Source of the DNA: JABFRZ01 sp964631945
GTDB lineage: Bacteria > Planctomycetota > UBA1135 > GCA-002686595
Assembly: GCA_964631945.1 (NCBI GenBank)
Contig: CAZWAY010000022.1
Span: 17,764 to 81,763, forward strand
Length of the DNA: 64,000 nt
Direction: 5' to 3'
Part shown: in pieces, positions 26,852-37,545 of the stretch
Numbering within the stretch: position 1 is the stretch's first letter
How the letters are laid out: every line of letters starts with the position of its first letter
Program-made: the position numbers and the translations under genes
Notes under the pieces: model-generated
What the model saw: the letters and a program-made list of their open reading frames with translations, nothing else
The model's database searches: none
What the model was told of the DNA's origin: nothing

Positions 26852-27259
26852 CTACGCGAACTTGCAGCCGAGCAGCGGGAGCTCGATGCGCCGCAGCCAG
26901 GCGACCAGTCCCGCGCACGCGAAGACGACCAGCGCGAGGACGAACAGGAGCCCACCGTCGCCCTGCACTTCGATCCCGAGCAGGGAGAGGTGCGCCAGCA
27001 GCGCTCCCGCCATCACGCCCAGCGCGAGAGCGGCGCCGGCGGCCGCGGTGCGCGGCACGAGCAGCAGGAGCGCGGCGACGAGTTCGATCCCGCCCGACGC
27101 GAACCGGCCCCAGGGCTCGACCCCCAGCGTGGAGAAGATGAAGCGCGACTCCTCCGCGCCGGTGAACTTGAAGAACAAGGTCTGCAGCAGGATCGCGGCG
27201 GCGACGAGCTGCGCGACCCAGCTCACGAGCGTGGCGGCCTTGGTCATCGGGCGGGTCAT
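26852..27259 (-). CDS. DoxX-family membrane protein
   Basis: 135 residues from ATG at 27259 (MTRPMTKAATLVSWVAQLVA). Four hydrophobic segments with DoxX-like elements LVAAAILLQTLFFKFTGAEES and FASGGIELVAALLLLVP. DoxX-type proteins are small inner-membrane proteins linked to quinone or sulfur redox in some organisms; the role here is unknown. The 203-bp gap to the divergent gene at 27463 probably carries both promoters; no clear box was recognised. Confidence 0.82.
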   Translation of the reverse strand: MTRPMTKAATLVSWVAQLVAAAILLQTLFFKFTGAEESRFIFSTLGVEPWGRFASGGIELVAALLLLVPRTAAAGAALALGVMAGALLAHLSLLGIEVQGDGGLLFVLALVVFACAGLVAWLRRIELPLLGCKFA

Positions 27260-27462
27260 GGGGGTTTCTCGGATGGGGGGGCGCGTCAGGGAAGCGCCGC
27301 TCGGGGCGCGTGTACGTGGGATGCGCCTCGGCCCGGACTCGTTTCCGTCGCCTCGAGCGCGAAACCGCGGGTCGACCCCGGCATCCAAGTCGGCGCCGAG
27401 GGGAATGACAGGTCCCGCTCGGCCACCTTTCCATCCACCGCACTCATCCAGGAATCCATCCC

Positions 27463-28215
27463 ATGTCTTCGTTCCTCCTCCCGGCGGCGCGCACCCGCGC
27501 CGCCGTACTCCTCGCCCTGATCGGGTTCTCCTGCGCGAGCGCCGCGACACAGGAGATCAAGGCTCCGCTGGGCCCGACCCAGAGCTCCACCTTCCACGGC
27601 GCGAAGGTCAATGCCGGCAGCGTCTCGTGCAAGCACGAAGGCAAGGGCCTGGTGCTGACGCTGTCCGACGACTTCGTCGTACCGGAGACGCCCGCGCCGC
27701 ACTGGCAGGTGGTCGACTCGCGCGGCAACGCGTACCTGCTCAACCGGCTCGTGATCAAGGGCGACAAGCTCAACAAGAGTGTCGTCGTGCCGAGCTACGT
27801 GCCCGACGTGGCCAAGGTCCAGATCTGGTGCGCCTTCGCCGAGACGCTGCTCGGCGAGAGCGAGCTCGTCTGCAGCCACGCCCTCGAGGCCGGCGCGCAG
27901 TTCGGCCACAAGTCGACGACCTTCGCCGGCCCCAAGGCGAACAAGGGCTTCGTGACACACACGCTCGAGGACGGCAAGTCGGTGCTGGTGCTGTCGGACG
28001 ACTTCGTGGTGCCCGACACGCCCGCGCCGCACTGGCAGCTGGTCGACTCGCGCGGCGACGTCTACCTGCTCAATCGCCTGAAGGTCAAGGGCGACAAGCT
28101 CAACAAGACCCTGGTCATCCCGGCCTTCGTGCCCGACGTGGCCAAGGTGCAGATCTGGTGCGCCTACGCCGAGACCGTGCTGGGCGAGGCCTCGTTCGAG
28201 AAGGCGGTGCACTAG
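27463..28215 (+). CDS. Secreted protein with two tandem DM13-like domains
   Basis: 250 residues with signal peptide (MSSFLLPAARTRAAVLLALI, cleavage near ASA). Residues ~36-133 and ~143-240 are direct repeats: LTLSDDFVVPETPAPHWQVV / VLSDDFVVPDTPAPHWQLV, RGNAYLLNRL / RGDVYLLNRL, VAKVQIWCAFAETLLGE / VAKVQIWCAYAETVLGE. Each resembles the DM13 electron-transfer domain, including the single conserved Cys in the QIWC strand. DM13 domains are thought to serve redox roles; identity is by motif only. The stop is followed at once by the start of the next gene. Confidence 0.75.
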   Translation: MSSFLLPAARTRAAVLLALIGFSCASAATQEIKAPLGPTQSSTFHGAKVNAGSVSCKHEGKGLVLTLSDDFVVPETPAPHWQVVDSRGNAYLLNRLVIKGDKLNKSVVVPSYVPDVAKVQIWCAFAETLLGESELVCSHALEAGAQFGHKSTTFAGPKANKGFVTHTLEDGKSVLVLSDDFVVPDTPAPHWQLVDSRGDVYLLNRLKVKGDKLNKTLVIPAFVPDVAKVQIWCAYAETVLGEASFEKAVH

Positions 28216-29070
28216 GTGGGACCGCAACGCATCCTCCCGGCCGCCCTGGGGCTGTTCCTCGCGGGCGCGGGGCTCTCGGCGCAGGTCGCGAGCAAGCACG
28301 TCCTGACGCTCGACGGCGCCAAGGCCGTGGTGGCCGCGGCCGAGGAGTTCGCGCGCGCCAAGGGCGCCGGCGGCGCGATCGCGGTGGTGGACGACGGCGG
28401 CAACCTGCTGCTGCTCCACCGCCTCGACGGCACCTTCGCGATGGGCTCGAGCATCTCGATCGGCAAGGCCCGCACCGCGGCGCTGTTCAAGAAGCCCACC
28501 AGCTTCTTCGAGGAGCTCGTGGTGCAGAAGGGGCGCGTCTCGATGACGGCGCTGCCGGACTTCACCCCGCTCAAGGGCGGCGTGCCGATCGTGGTCGGCG
28601 GCGAGATCGTCGGCGCGGTCGGGGTCTCGGGCGCGATGAGCGCCGACCAGGACGAGGAGATGGCCGTGGCAGCCGCCCGCGCGGTCGAGGCCGGGCCCGT
28701 GCCCAGGCCCGTCACCTACATCCAGAAGGAGGCCGTGCGCGCCGCGTTCCAGAAGGGCGCGCCGTTGCTCGAGACCAGCGGCTTCAAGGTCCACGCCAGC
28801 CATCGCGACGGACCCGGCTCGGCCGAGGTCCACGAGAACGACACGGACATCCTGTACGTGCTCGCCGGCACGGCCACGCTGGTCACGGGCGGCAAGCTCG
28901 TCGACGGCAAGCCGAGCGCGGCGGGCGAGCTCCGCGGCCCGCGCATCGAGGGCGGCGAGACGAAGACGCTCGCTCCGGGCGACGTGCTGGTGGTGCCGGC
29001 CGGCACGCCGCACTGGTTCCAGGCGGTGCCCGGCCCCTTCGACTACTACGTGGTCAAGACCACGCGCTGA
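28216..29070 (+). CDS. GlcG/HbpS-like domain fused to a C-terminal cupin, secreted
   Basis: 284 residues; GTG start directly abuts the previous stop. Signal peptide MGPQRILPAALGLFLAGAGL. Residues ~28-158 match GlcG/HbpS (VVAAAEEFARAKGAGGAIAV, KARTAALFKKPT, PIVVGGEIVGAVGVSGA), a family that binds haem or cobalamin and is often exported. Residues ~175-284 form a cupin barrel with HASHRDGPGSAEVHENDTD and the second motif LAPGDVLVVPAGTPHWFQ. HbpS-cupin fusions are secreted proteins of unclear function. Likely co-transcribed with the DM13-like protein. Confidence 0.87.
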   Translation: MGPQRILPAALGLFLAGAGLSAQVASKHVLTLDGAKAVVAAAEEFARAKGAGGAIAVVDDGGNLLLLHRLDGTFAMGSSISIGKARTAALFKKPTSFFEELVVQKGRVSMTALPDFTPLKGGVPIVVGGEIVGAVGVSGAMSADQDEEMAVAAARAVEAGPVPRPVTYIQKEAVRAAFQKGAPLLETSGFKVHASHRDGPGSAEVHENDTDILYVLAGTATLVTGGKLVDGKPSAAGELRGPRIEGGETKTLAPGDVLVVPAGTPHWFQAVPGPFDYYVVKTTR

Positions 29071-29155
29071 TCCGCTCCACCCCCGACTCCTCTCCCCGCG
29101 GCCCCGTCTCGAACGCCCCCGTCGAGCGGGGCCGCACTTCCTCCCGCACACCGCC

Positions 29156-30784
29156 ATGCTCCTCCTGCCCGCTCTCGCCGCGCTGTTCTGCGCACTCCAG
29201 GCGCCCACGCCCGCCACTCCGCCGCACGTCGCCGACGCGATCGTCGATCTGGCCAGCAGCGCCGGCGCCGCCCTGGTGCACGCTACCTGGCGCGTCGCCC
29301 AGGCCGACGTGATCGAGGTCGCGCACCACGATCCGGGCCCCGACAAGCGTCCCTCCGGCGCGCCCAATCGGACCAAGGACGTCGCACCCGCGGCCGGAGC
29401 GCGCGACTTCGACGACTCGCGCTGGGAGGCGATCGCGCCCGAGGCGCTCGAGCACCGCCGCACGACGGGCAAGCTGAGCTTCGAGTGGTATCGCCTGCGT
29501 CTCACGCTGCCCGAGACGGTCGGGAGCTTCGCCACGCGCGGCGCGACGGTCGTGTTCGAGATCGTGGTCGACGACTACGCCGAGGTGTGGGTCGACGGTC
29601 GGCTGCCGCAGGTGCTGGGCACGCGCGGTGGGGCCCTGGCGGCCGGCTGGAACGCGCCGAATCGCGTGGTGATCGCGCGCGACGCCGTGCCCGGTCAGGA
29701 GATCCAGCTGGCGGTCTTCGGCGCGAACGCGCCGCTGTCCGACCCGCCCGACAATTTCGTGTGGGTGCGCTCGGCCACGCTCGACTTCTACCGGCCCGAG
29801 CGCCTGGCGACCGGCGAGCCGGTCGAGCTCGGCGTGAAGCGCCTCGATCCCGCGCTCGACGCGATCCTCGGGCCAGAGCCGCGACTCGAGCGCGTCGCCA
29901 AGGGTTTCGGCTTCAGCGAGGGCCCGGTGTGGGTCCCGGACGCGCCGAGCGGCGGCTACCTGCTCTTCAGCGACCCGAACGAGAACGTCATCCACCGCTT
30001 CGCGCCCGACCTGGTGGACGGCGCGCTGACCGTCTACCGCACCAAGAGCGGCTACAAGGGCGTCGACATCGCCGCCTACGGCCAGCCCGGTTCGAACGGG
30101 CTCGCGCTCGACGGCGAGGGCCGTCTCACGATCTGCGAGCACGGCAACCGGCGCGTGACGCGCCTCGAGAAGAACGGCTCGCTCACGGTGCTCGCCGACC
30201 GCTACCAGGGGAAGCGCCTGAACTCGCCCAACGACCTGGTCTACCGCTCGGACGGCGCGCTGTACTTCACCGATCCGCCCTTCGGCCTGCCGCAGTTCCA
30301 CGCCGACCCGCGGCGAGAGCTCGACGTGACGGGCGTGTTCTGCCTGATCGGTGGCGAGCTGAAGCTGGTCAGCACCGAGCTCACGGGTCCGAACGGCCTG
30401 GCCTTCTCGCCCGACGAGCGCTTCCTGTACGTCACCAACTGGGACGAGCACCGCAAGGTCGTCATGCGCTACGTCGCGCGGCCCGACGGCACGCTCACCG
30501 ACGGTCAGGTCTTCTTCGACATGCAGGCCGCGCCCGAACCCGAGGCCCTGGACGGCATCGAGATCGATCGCGCCGGCAACCTGTTCGTCTCCGGCCCGGG
30601 CGGCGTGTGGGTGCTGTCGAGCTCTGCCCGGCACCTCGGCACGCTGGTCGGACCCGAGCTGCCCGCCAACTTCGCCTGGGGCGACCGCGACGGCCGCAGC
30701 CTGTACCTCACCGCGCGCACCGGGCTCTACCGCCTGCGTCTGCCGGACTCGGCGGCGGTGCCCGCGGCCTTCCACGAGCACTAG
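29156..30784 (+). CDS. Secreted SMP-30/gluconolactonase-family protein with N-terminal jelly-roll
   Basis: 542 residues with a signal peptide (MLLLPALAALFCALQA). Residues ~75-215 form a beta-sandwich of the glycosidase sugar-binding type (FEWYRLRLTLPETVG, VVDDYAEVWVDGRLPQV). The C-terminal ~310 residues are a six-bladed SMP-30/gluconolactonase propeller: GFGFSEGPVWVPD, GSNGLALDGEGRLTICEHGN, LNSPNDLVYRSDGALYFTDPPFG, LTGPNGLAFSPDE. The Glu, Asn and Asp metal positions of the family are present. Sugar lactone hydrolysis in the periplasm is probable but substrate unknown. Confidence 0.9.
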   Translation: MLLLPALAALFCALQAPTPATPPHVADAIVDLASSAGAALVHATWRVAQADVIEVAHHDPGPDKRPSGAPNRTKDVAPAAGARDFDDSRWEAIAPEALEHRRTTGKLSFEWYRLRLTLPETVGSFATRGATVVFEIVVDDYAEVWVDGRLPQVLGTRGGALAAGWNAPNRVVIARDAVPGQEIQLAVFGANAPLSDPPDNFVWVRSATLDFYRPERLATGEPVELGVKRLDPALDAILGPEPRLERVAKGFGFSEGPVWVPDAPSGGYLLFSDPNENVIHRFAPDLVDGALTVYRTKSGYKGVDIAAYGQPGSNGLALDGEGRLTICEHGNRRVTRLEKNGSLTVLADRYQGKRLNSPNDLVYRSDGALYFTDPPFGLPQFHADPRRELDVTGVFCLIGGELKLVSTELTGPNGLAFSPDERFLYVTNWDEHRKVVMRYVARPDGTLTDGQVFFDMQAAPEPEALDGIEIDRAGNLFVSGPGGVWVLSSSARHLGTLVGPELPANFAWGDRDGRSLYLTARTGLYRLRLPDSAAVPAAFHEH

Positions 30785-30825
30785 CCCGGACTCGGGTGAG
30801 CGTCGCGCAGGCGGCGCGTCCGAGG

Positions 30826-32171
<1,346 letters not shown>

Positions 32172-32175
<4 letters not shown>

Positions 32176-33710
32176 GGACGCGCCTCGGATGGCGTCCCGG
32201 CCGGAACCGGACGCTCGGGTGCGTCGAGCGGGATGCGCACGCGGAAGCGTGCCCCGCCCGTCGGCGAGCGCGAGACCACGATCGAGCCGCCGTGGCTCTC
32301 GACGATGGCCGCCACCAGCGAGAGCCCGAGGCCCGTGCCCTCGCCCGCCGGCTTGGTGGTGAAGAAGGGCTCGAAGATGCGTTCGACCAGCTCGCCCGGC
32401 ACGCCCTCGCCCTCGTCGTCCACGTCGATCACGGCCATGCCGTCCTGACCCGTGGCGGAGATGCGCACGCGCGTGCCGGCCGGGCTGGCGTCGCGTGCGT
32501 TGAGCACCAGGTTGATCAACGCCTGCAGGAGCTCGCCGGAGTTGCCACGCACGACGAGGCCCGCAGGGGCGTCGACCTCCAGCCCGACGTTCAGGCGCTC
32601 GAGCTGGTGCTTGGTCACGCGCTGCAGCTCCTGGAGCAGCGTCGCGAGCACGATGCGCGTGGCCGGCTTCGAGTCCGTGCGCGCCAGCGTCAGCAGGCGC
32701 TGGGTGATGTCCCGCGCGCGGTAGGCCTCCGAGGCGATGGTGCGGAAGTACTCGGTCTCCTCGCGGCGGTCGAGCGTGCCGCGCTCGAGCCGGCGTTGCA
32801 TGCCCTCGGCGCAGGTGGCGATCGTGGCGAGCGGGTTGTTGATCTCGTGCGCCACGCCCGCCGCCAGCACCCCGAGGTCCGCGTAGCGCGCGGCGCGCAC
32901 CAGCTCGCGCGTCTTGGCGGCCACGCGGTCCTCCAGCGCGTTCTGGGTGGCGGCCACGCGCGTGGCCATCTCGTCGAAGGCTCCGGCCAGGGCGCCGATC
33001 TCGTCGTTGCTCTCGATGCGTGGACCCGGGCTGAAGTCCCCTTGTCCGAGGGCCACCGCGCGGCGCTCCAGCAGGCGCAGCGGGCGCACGACCGTGCGCA
33101 GCACGAGCAGCAGCATCGCCATCAGTCCGATCGTCGCCAGGCCCACCGTGACCAGCATGACCTGCACGGCACGGCGCGAACGGTCGCTCAGATCGCGCTC
33201 GGCGTGCTCGGCCTCCTCGCGCGCCTCCTGCTCCAGCCCGGCGCCCAGCGTGCGCATCTCGCGCACGCCGGCCTCGTCCAGGGGCAGCGGACCCGTGGCG
33301 CCCGCCTCGACGCGCTCGTCCAGCGCCTGCAGGTGCTGCTCGAGCGAACGGGTGAGCTCCAGCTCCTCGGCCTGGTGGGGCCGGCGCGAGGGATCCTCGC
33401 CGGGAGCGTCGCTCATCTCGCGCAGGATCGCGCGCACGTCCCTGATCTGCATGTGCAGGAACTCGTGCGGCGGGGACGGCTGGGCCTTGGCGTCGATGAG
33501 GTTCAGCAAGAGCCCGATCGACTCGAAGTGCGCGTCCAGGTCGTTCGCCAGCGCCAGCTCGCGCGATTCTTCCAGCAGGCGGCGGGCGTCGGTGTGCAGC
33601 GCGATGAACTGGTGGATGCCGACGCCGCACACCGTGGCCAGGATGCACAGGAGCCCGAGCGCGAACAGGCCCAGCTTGCGCCGCAGCGGGAAGGAGAGCG
33701 GATGTTCCAA
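32172..33710 (-). CDS. Membrane sensor histidine kinase
   Basis: 512 residues from TTG at 33710 (reads MEHPLSFPLRRKLGLFALGL), 15 nt after the RND stop; longer frames overlap that gene. A transmembrane helix at ~12-33, a periplasmic helical sensor region, a second helix at ~185-205, then HAMP (VRPLRLLERRAVALGQGDF). Kinase core: H-box GVAHEINNPLATIATCAEG, N-box LINLVLNARDASP, G-boxes DEGEGVPG and GTGLGLSLV. Partner of the sigma-54 regulator. The signal sensed is unknown. Confidence 0.9.
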
Positions 33711-33724
33711 GGCGCGCGATTGTG

Positions 33725-35791
33725 TCAAACGAGGGTGGAAGGCGCGCGGCGACGCGCGAGCAGGAAGGCGGGCAGCAGCAGCAGGTTGGCCACCCAGGCG
33801 GCGAGGATCGAGCCGGAGGCCAGCAATCCGAACTCGCGCGTCGTGCTGAGTTCGCCCGTGAGCCCGGCCAGGAAGGCCAGCGCCAGGACCAGCGTGGTGA
33901 CCGAGATCGCTCGGCCGCTGTGCTGCAGCGCGCGCGCCACGGCCAGGCGCGGATGAGCCTCCCGGCTGGCCGCGCGGAAGCCGTGCAGGAAGTAGATCGC
34001 GTCGTCCACCACCAGCCCGAGGATCACCGATCCGATCATGGCGGAGGCCACGGACAAGGGGCGCCCGGCCAGGGCCAGGCCGCCGTGCAGGGCCAGGCAC
34101 GGCAGGGCGTTGGCCGCCAGCCCGAGCAGCGTCAGGCGGCGCGAGCGCAGGCCGAACCAGATGCACGGGCCGAGTGCGAGGAACGTGGCCAGGAGCCCGT
34201 TGATCTCGCCGCGCGCGATGGCGCCCGAGTCGCGCGCCACGCGCACGGCCGAGCCGGTCGCATGGACCGCGCTCCAGCCGCGCTCGCGCGCCAGCCCCTC
34301 GGCCGCCGCGAAGGTCGCCTCGCGCGCCGTGCTGCCGGCCGGTTCGAGCAGGGCCGTGACCAGGCCCGTTCCGCCCGGGTCGAGCCGCGGCGGTCCGCCG
34401 GGGCCCGCCACGCCCGCGAGCGCGAGCACGTCTTGTTGCAGCGCGAGCAGTCCGAGGAAGCCACCCGGCGGCGCCGGCGGCTCGAGCAGCAGGTCGAAGG
34501 TCTCGGTCCCGCCCAGGCGCGCACCGATGCGCTCGGTCGCCATCCGGAACGGATGGTGGCGGGGCAGGATGCGCAGCGGGTCCGTGTCGACCGTGAGGCG
34601 CGTCCAGGCCCAGCCGAGGAACAGCGCGCCGACCAGCGTGAGCAGCGCGAGGCCCGGAGCGAAGCGCGCCAGGCCGCGTGCGAGCCCGGCCGAGGCCCAG
34701 CGCCACGGCCCGTGACCCGCCGCGCGCGCGATCAGGCGCGGCGAGCCCGCGCAGAGCCGCAACCAGGCGGGCAGCGCGGCGAACGCGAGCCCGGCGGTCG
34801 CCAGCACTCCGGCCGCGGCCAGTCCGCCGAAGCGTTCGATGGCGGGGATCGGGCTGCTCCACAGCGCCAGGAATCCAGCCACGGTCGTGGCCGCGCAAGC
34901 GAGGGCGGGCGAGCGCACGGCGCGCGCGGCCTCACGCGAGGCCCGCCCCGGTTCGGAGCCACGCGCGCGCGCCTCCAGGTAGGCGTCGACGAGGTGCACG
35001 GAGCCGGCCACGCCGACGGCCAGGAGCACCGGCGGGAGCAGCGCCGTCACCGGGTTCACGGCCTGACCCAGGGCCTGTTGCAGCGCACCGGTCCAGGCGA
35101 TGCCGCCCAGCGCCGGCAGCATCGCGCCCACGGCCAGCGCGGGGCTGCGATAGACGAGCAGCAAGAGCCCCAGCAGCACTCCGGCCACGAGCGGGACGAT
35201 GCGGCGCTGCTCCTCGTCCAGCGCGGCCGCGATCGCGGCCTCGCCGGCGGGCGAGCCGGAGACGAACAGCTCGTGCGTCGCGGGCGTCGTCGCGCGCGCC
35301 ATCGCGATCACGCTAGCGAGCACGCTTGCGACGCCACCCGACCCGTCCGGGACCAGCATCAGCGCCAGGAGCGTCTCGTCCGGATGCTCGTCCGGGAGCG
35401 CGAGGACCTGTCCCACGCCGGCGTGCTGGCCCAGGCCCTCGGTCCAGGCCTCGATGGCGGACGCGGGCGCCTCCTCGCCGGCCCGGCGCGGCGCCAGCAG
35501 GAGCACCAGCGTCGCGTCGTGACCGAACAGGAGCTCCCGGCGCTCCTCGGCGCGGGCCTCGGAACCGTGCGCGGAGCGCATCGAGCGGTTCTCGACGTCG
35601 AGCTCGAGTCGCGCCGCGCGCGTCGCCGCCCAGCCCGTGACCAGGAAGAGCGCCAGCAGGCGCAGCACATCGGGGGAAGAACGCACGCAGGAGGAGATCG
35701 GGGCAGGGCTCTCTTCGGATCCCTCGCTGGGGCGCCGCACCCCGCGCCGGAGCGCACGGCACGAGCCCGGTTCGAGCGGGCCGGAGAGCAT
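33725..35791 (-). CDS. RND/MMPL-family membrane transporter
   Basis: Up to 688 residues; the real start may be GTG at 35686 (VRSSPDVLRLLALFLVTGW), since the first ~35 residues are not hydrophobic. Two copies of a repeated unit: one N-terminal helix, a large extracytoplasmic loop, then a five-helix bundle. Conserved pieces are LPPVLLAVGVAGSVHLVDAYLEA in the first half and GSVILGLVVDDAIYFLHGFR in the second. Such proteins export lipids, hopanoids or drugs. It is in line with the sigma-54 two-component genes (15-nt spacing), so it may be sensed or regulated with them. Confidence 0.86.
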   Translation of the reverse strand: MLSGPLEPGSCRALRRGVRRPSEGSEESPAPISSCVRSSPDVLRLLALFLVTGWAATRAARLELDVENRSMRSAHGSEARAEERRELLFGHDATLVLLLAPRRAGEEAPASAIEAWTEGLGQHAGVGQVLALPDEHPDETLLALMLVPDGSGGVASVLASVIAMARATTPATHELFVSGSPAGEAAIAAALDEEQRRIVPLVAGVLLGLLLLVYRSPALAVGAMLPALGGIAWTGALQQALGQAVNPVTALLPPVLLAVGVAGSVHLVDAYLEARARGSEPGRASREAARAVRSPALACAATTVAGFLALWSSPIPAIERFGGLAAAGVLATAGLAFAALPAWLRLCAGSPRLIARAAGHGPWRWASAGLARGLARFAPGLALLTLVGALFLGWAWTRLTVDTDPLRILPRHHPFRMATERIGARLGGTETFDLLLEPPAPPGGFLGLLALQQDVLALAGVAGPGGPPRLDPGGTGLVTALLEPAGSTAREATFAAAEGLARERGWSAVHATGSAVRVARDSGAIARGEINGLLATFLALGPCIWFGLRSRRLTLLGLAANALPCLALHGGLALAGRPLSVASAMIGSVILGLVVDDAIYFLHGFRAASREAHPRLAVARALQHSGRAISVTTLVLALAFLAGLTGELSTTREFGLLASGSILAAWVANLLLLPAFLLARRRAPSTLV

Positions 35792-35948
35792 GCCGCATCT
35801 CCGGCGCGCGCGGGAGCCTCCTCCGGCGTTGCGACCGTGGCATCGGAGCCCGCATCGAAACGTCGCGGCGTGGAGAAACGAAACGCGCGCGGCGCTGCAA
35901 CCGGCCTGGAATCACCACGAGCCGCGCTGGCCCGCGGCTTGCGAAGCC

Positions 35949-37073
35949 ATGCCCGTGAAGCGAGCCCTTGCCCTTCTCGGCGCCGGCGCAGTGCTCGCCT
36001 GGGCGGGCCTCGGTCTCGTCGCCTGGGCCATGGTCGGGCGAGGCGTGACGATCCGCTTCCCGCAAGACGAACGCGCTCAGGGACCCTCCGAGCTGCTCGC
36101 GCTGGCGGACGAGCTGGGCGTGCTGCACCAGGACGTGCGCGCGCTGGCCAAGGGGCTCGGCGAGAGCCTGCAGGCCCTGGACGACGGGCTCCTCGCCCGT
36201 CAGGACGAATTCGCGGCCGGCCTCGAACTCCGGCTGGCCGCGATGCGAGACGAGGTCGGCTCGCGGACTTCCTCCCCCTCCTCGGACGAGCTGGCCGACC
36301 TCCTGCGCGAGCTGGGAACGCTGCGCGACGCCCTGGCGGCGTCCACCGTTCCCGGCTCCGCGGCCCAGCCCGTCCCTTCCGCGCCGTTCGTCGCGGATGC
36401 GCCCGCCGCGGAGTCGCCGACTCCCGCGCTCAGCGCGCCCGCGTCCCAGCCGGATTCGTTGCCTCGCACCAGCCCATCGCCCAGGCCGCGCAAGAGCTTC
36501 CTCGCCTTCCAGCTGCCCTCGGACGACCTGCGCTTCGACCAGCGTCGCACCTGGACGATCCTGCCCGCGCTCTCGCGCGTCGGTTTCGACGCCAAGACCA
36601 CGCTGCACGACTTCACGGCCACGAGCTCGACCCTGGAGGGCGAGCTCGAGGCCGACCTCTCGCGTCCGAACGAGCAGCCGCGCGCGCGCATCCGCGTGCA
36701 GGCCGGGACGCTCGTCAGCGGCGACTCCGCGCGCGACGAAGAGATGCGCGAGCGCCTGGCGGTGGCGCAGCACGCCACGCTGGAGTTCGAGCTCGAGCGC
36801 TTCGAGCCGGCCGAGATCGACGCGGCCGCGTTGCGCGCCACGGGCGCGGCCCACGGACGCATGACCGTGCGCGGCGTGACGCGGCCGGTGGCGATGCCGG
36901 TGCGGATCTCGCTCGACGACGCCCAGCGCCTGTGCGTCGAGGGGCAGATGACGCTCGACCTGACGGACTTCCAGGTGCCGGTGCCGAACAAGCTCGGGCT
37001 GATCGCGATGCAAGCCGAGGTCGAGGTGTGGATCTCGCTGAAGCTGCGCGCCAACCCGAGGAGCGAGGGCTAG
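35949..37073 (+). CDS. Membrane-anchored YceI-like domain protein
   Basis: 374 residues from ATG at 35949. N-terminal membrane helix (LALLGAGAVLAWAGLGLVAWA), a helical region likely coiled coil (ELLALADELGVLHQDVRALAKG to LADLLRELGTLRDAL), a Pro/Ser/Ala-rich linker (~140-180), then a C-terminal YceI-like lipocalin barrel (RVGFDAKTTLHDFTATSSTLEG to MTLDLTDFQVPVPNKLGLIAMQ). YceI proteins bind isoprenoid lipids such as polyprenols in the periplasm. Anchoring through a coiled coil is unusual. Divergent from the RND exporter. Confidence 0.85.
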   Translation: MPVKRALALLGAGAVLAWAGLGLVAWAMVGRGVTIRFPQDERAQGPSELLALADELGVLHQDVRALAKGLGESLQALDDGLLARQDEFAAGLELRLAAMRDEVGSRTSSPSSDELADLLRELGTLRDALAASTVPGSAAQPVPSAPFVADAPAAESPTPALSAPASQPDSLPRTSPSPRPRKSFLAFQLPSDDLRFDQRRTWTILPALSRVGFDAKTTLHDFTATSSTLEGELEADLSRPNEQPRARIRVQAGTLVSGDSARDEEMRERLAVAQHATLEFELERFEPAEIDAAALRATGAAHGRMTVRGVTRPVAMPVRISLDDAQRLCVEGQMTLDLTDFQVPVPNKLGLIAMQAEVEVWISLKLRANPRSEG

Positions 37074-37078
37074 GGCCG

Positions 37079-37513
37079 GTGCGGCGCCGCTTCTCCGCGC
37101 TGCTCGTGCTCGCCCTCGCGCCGGCCTGCGCCTCCAGCGTGGTGGCCGTGCAGGACCGCACCGTGCGCGACGAGGTCGAGCTCCTGGCCTGGCGTCCCGC
37201 GCTCGCCGGCGATCTCGCCGGCCAGTGGCGCGTGCGCAGCCTGAAGGGCCCGGCCGCGGCCGTCCTGATGGACATCTCGTACTGGATCGACGCGCAGGGC
37301 CGCTTCAGCGGGGCCGCGCTCTTCACGGGTCCGCCGCCCGCCTATCAGGTGCTGGCCGGCACCTGGACGATCTCGGACGAGGGCCTGCTGGAGCTCGGCC
37401 AGGACGCCGAGCCGGCCCGGGCCGAGGTGCCCGCGGGCGAGGCTCGGCCGGCCTGGCTGCGCCTCACCGGCGCCGAGGGCAGCCTGGTGTTCGAGCGGGC
37501 GGAGATCCGTTGA
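37079..37513 (+). CDS. Small lipoprotein, unknown function
   Basis: 144 residues from GTG at 37079, 5 nt after the YceI stop. Lipoprotein signal VRRRFSALLVLALAPACASS with lipobox APAC. The mature part predicts beta structure (GQWRVRSLKGPAAAVLMDIS, YQVLAGTWTISDEGLLELG), resembling small META- or lipocalin-like barrels, but no family is assigned. Probably co-transcribed with the YceI-like protein. Confidence 0.72.
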   Translation: MRRRFSALLVLALAPACASSVVAVQDRTVRDEVELLAWRPALAGDLAGQWRVRSLKGPAAAVLMDISYWIDAQGRFSGAALFTGPPPAYQVLAGTWTISDEGLLELGQDAEPARAEVPAGEARPAWLRLTGAEGSLVFERAEIR

Positions 37514-37545
37514 GGGCGGGTCCCTCCGGCGCCCCGACCGTGACG

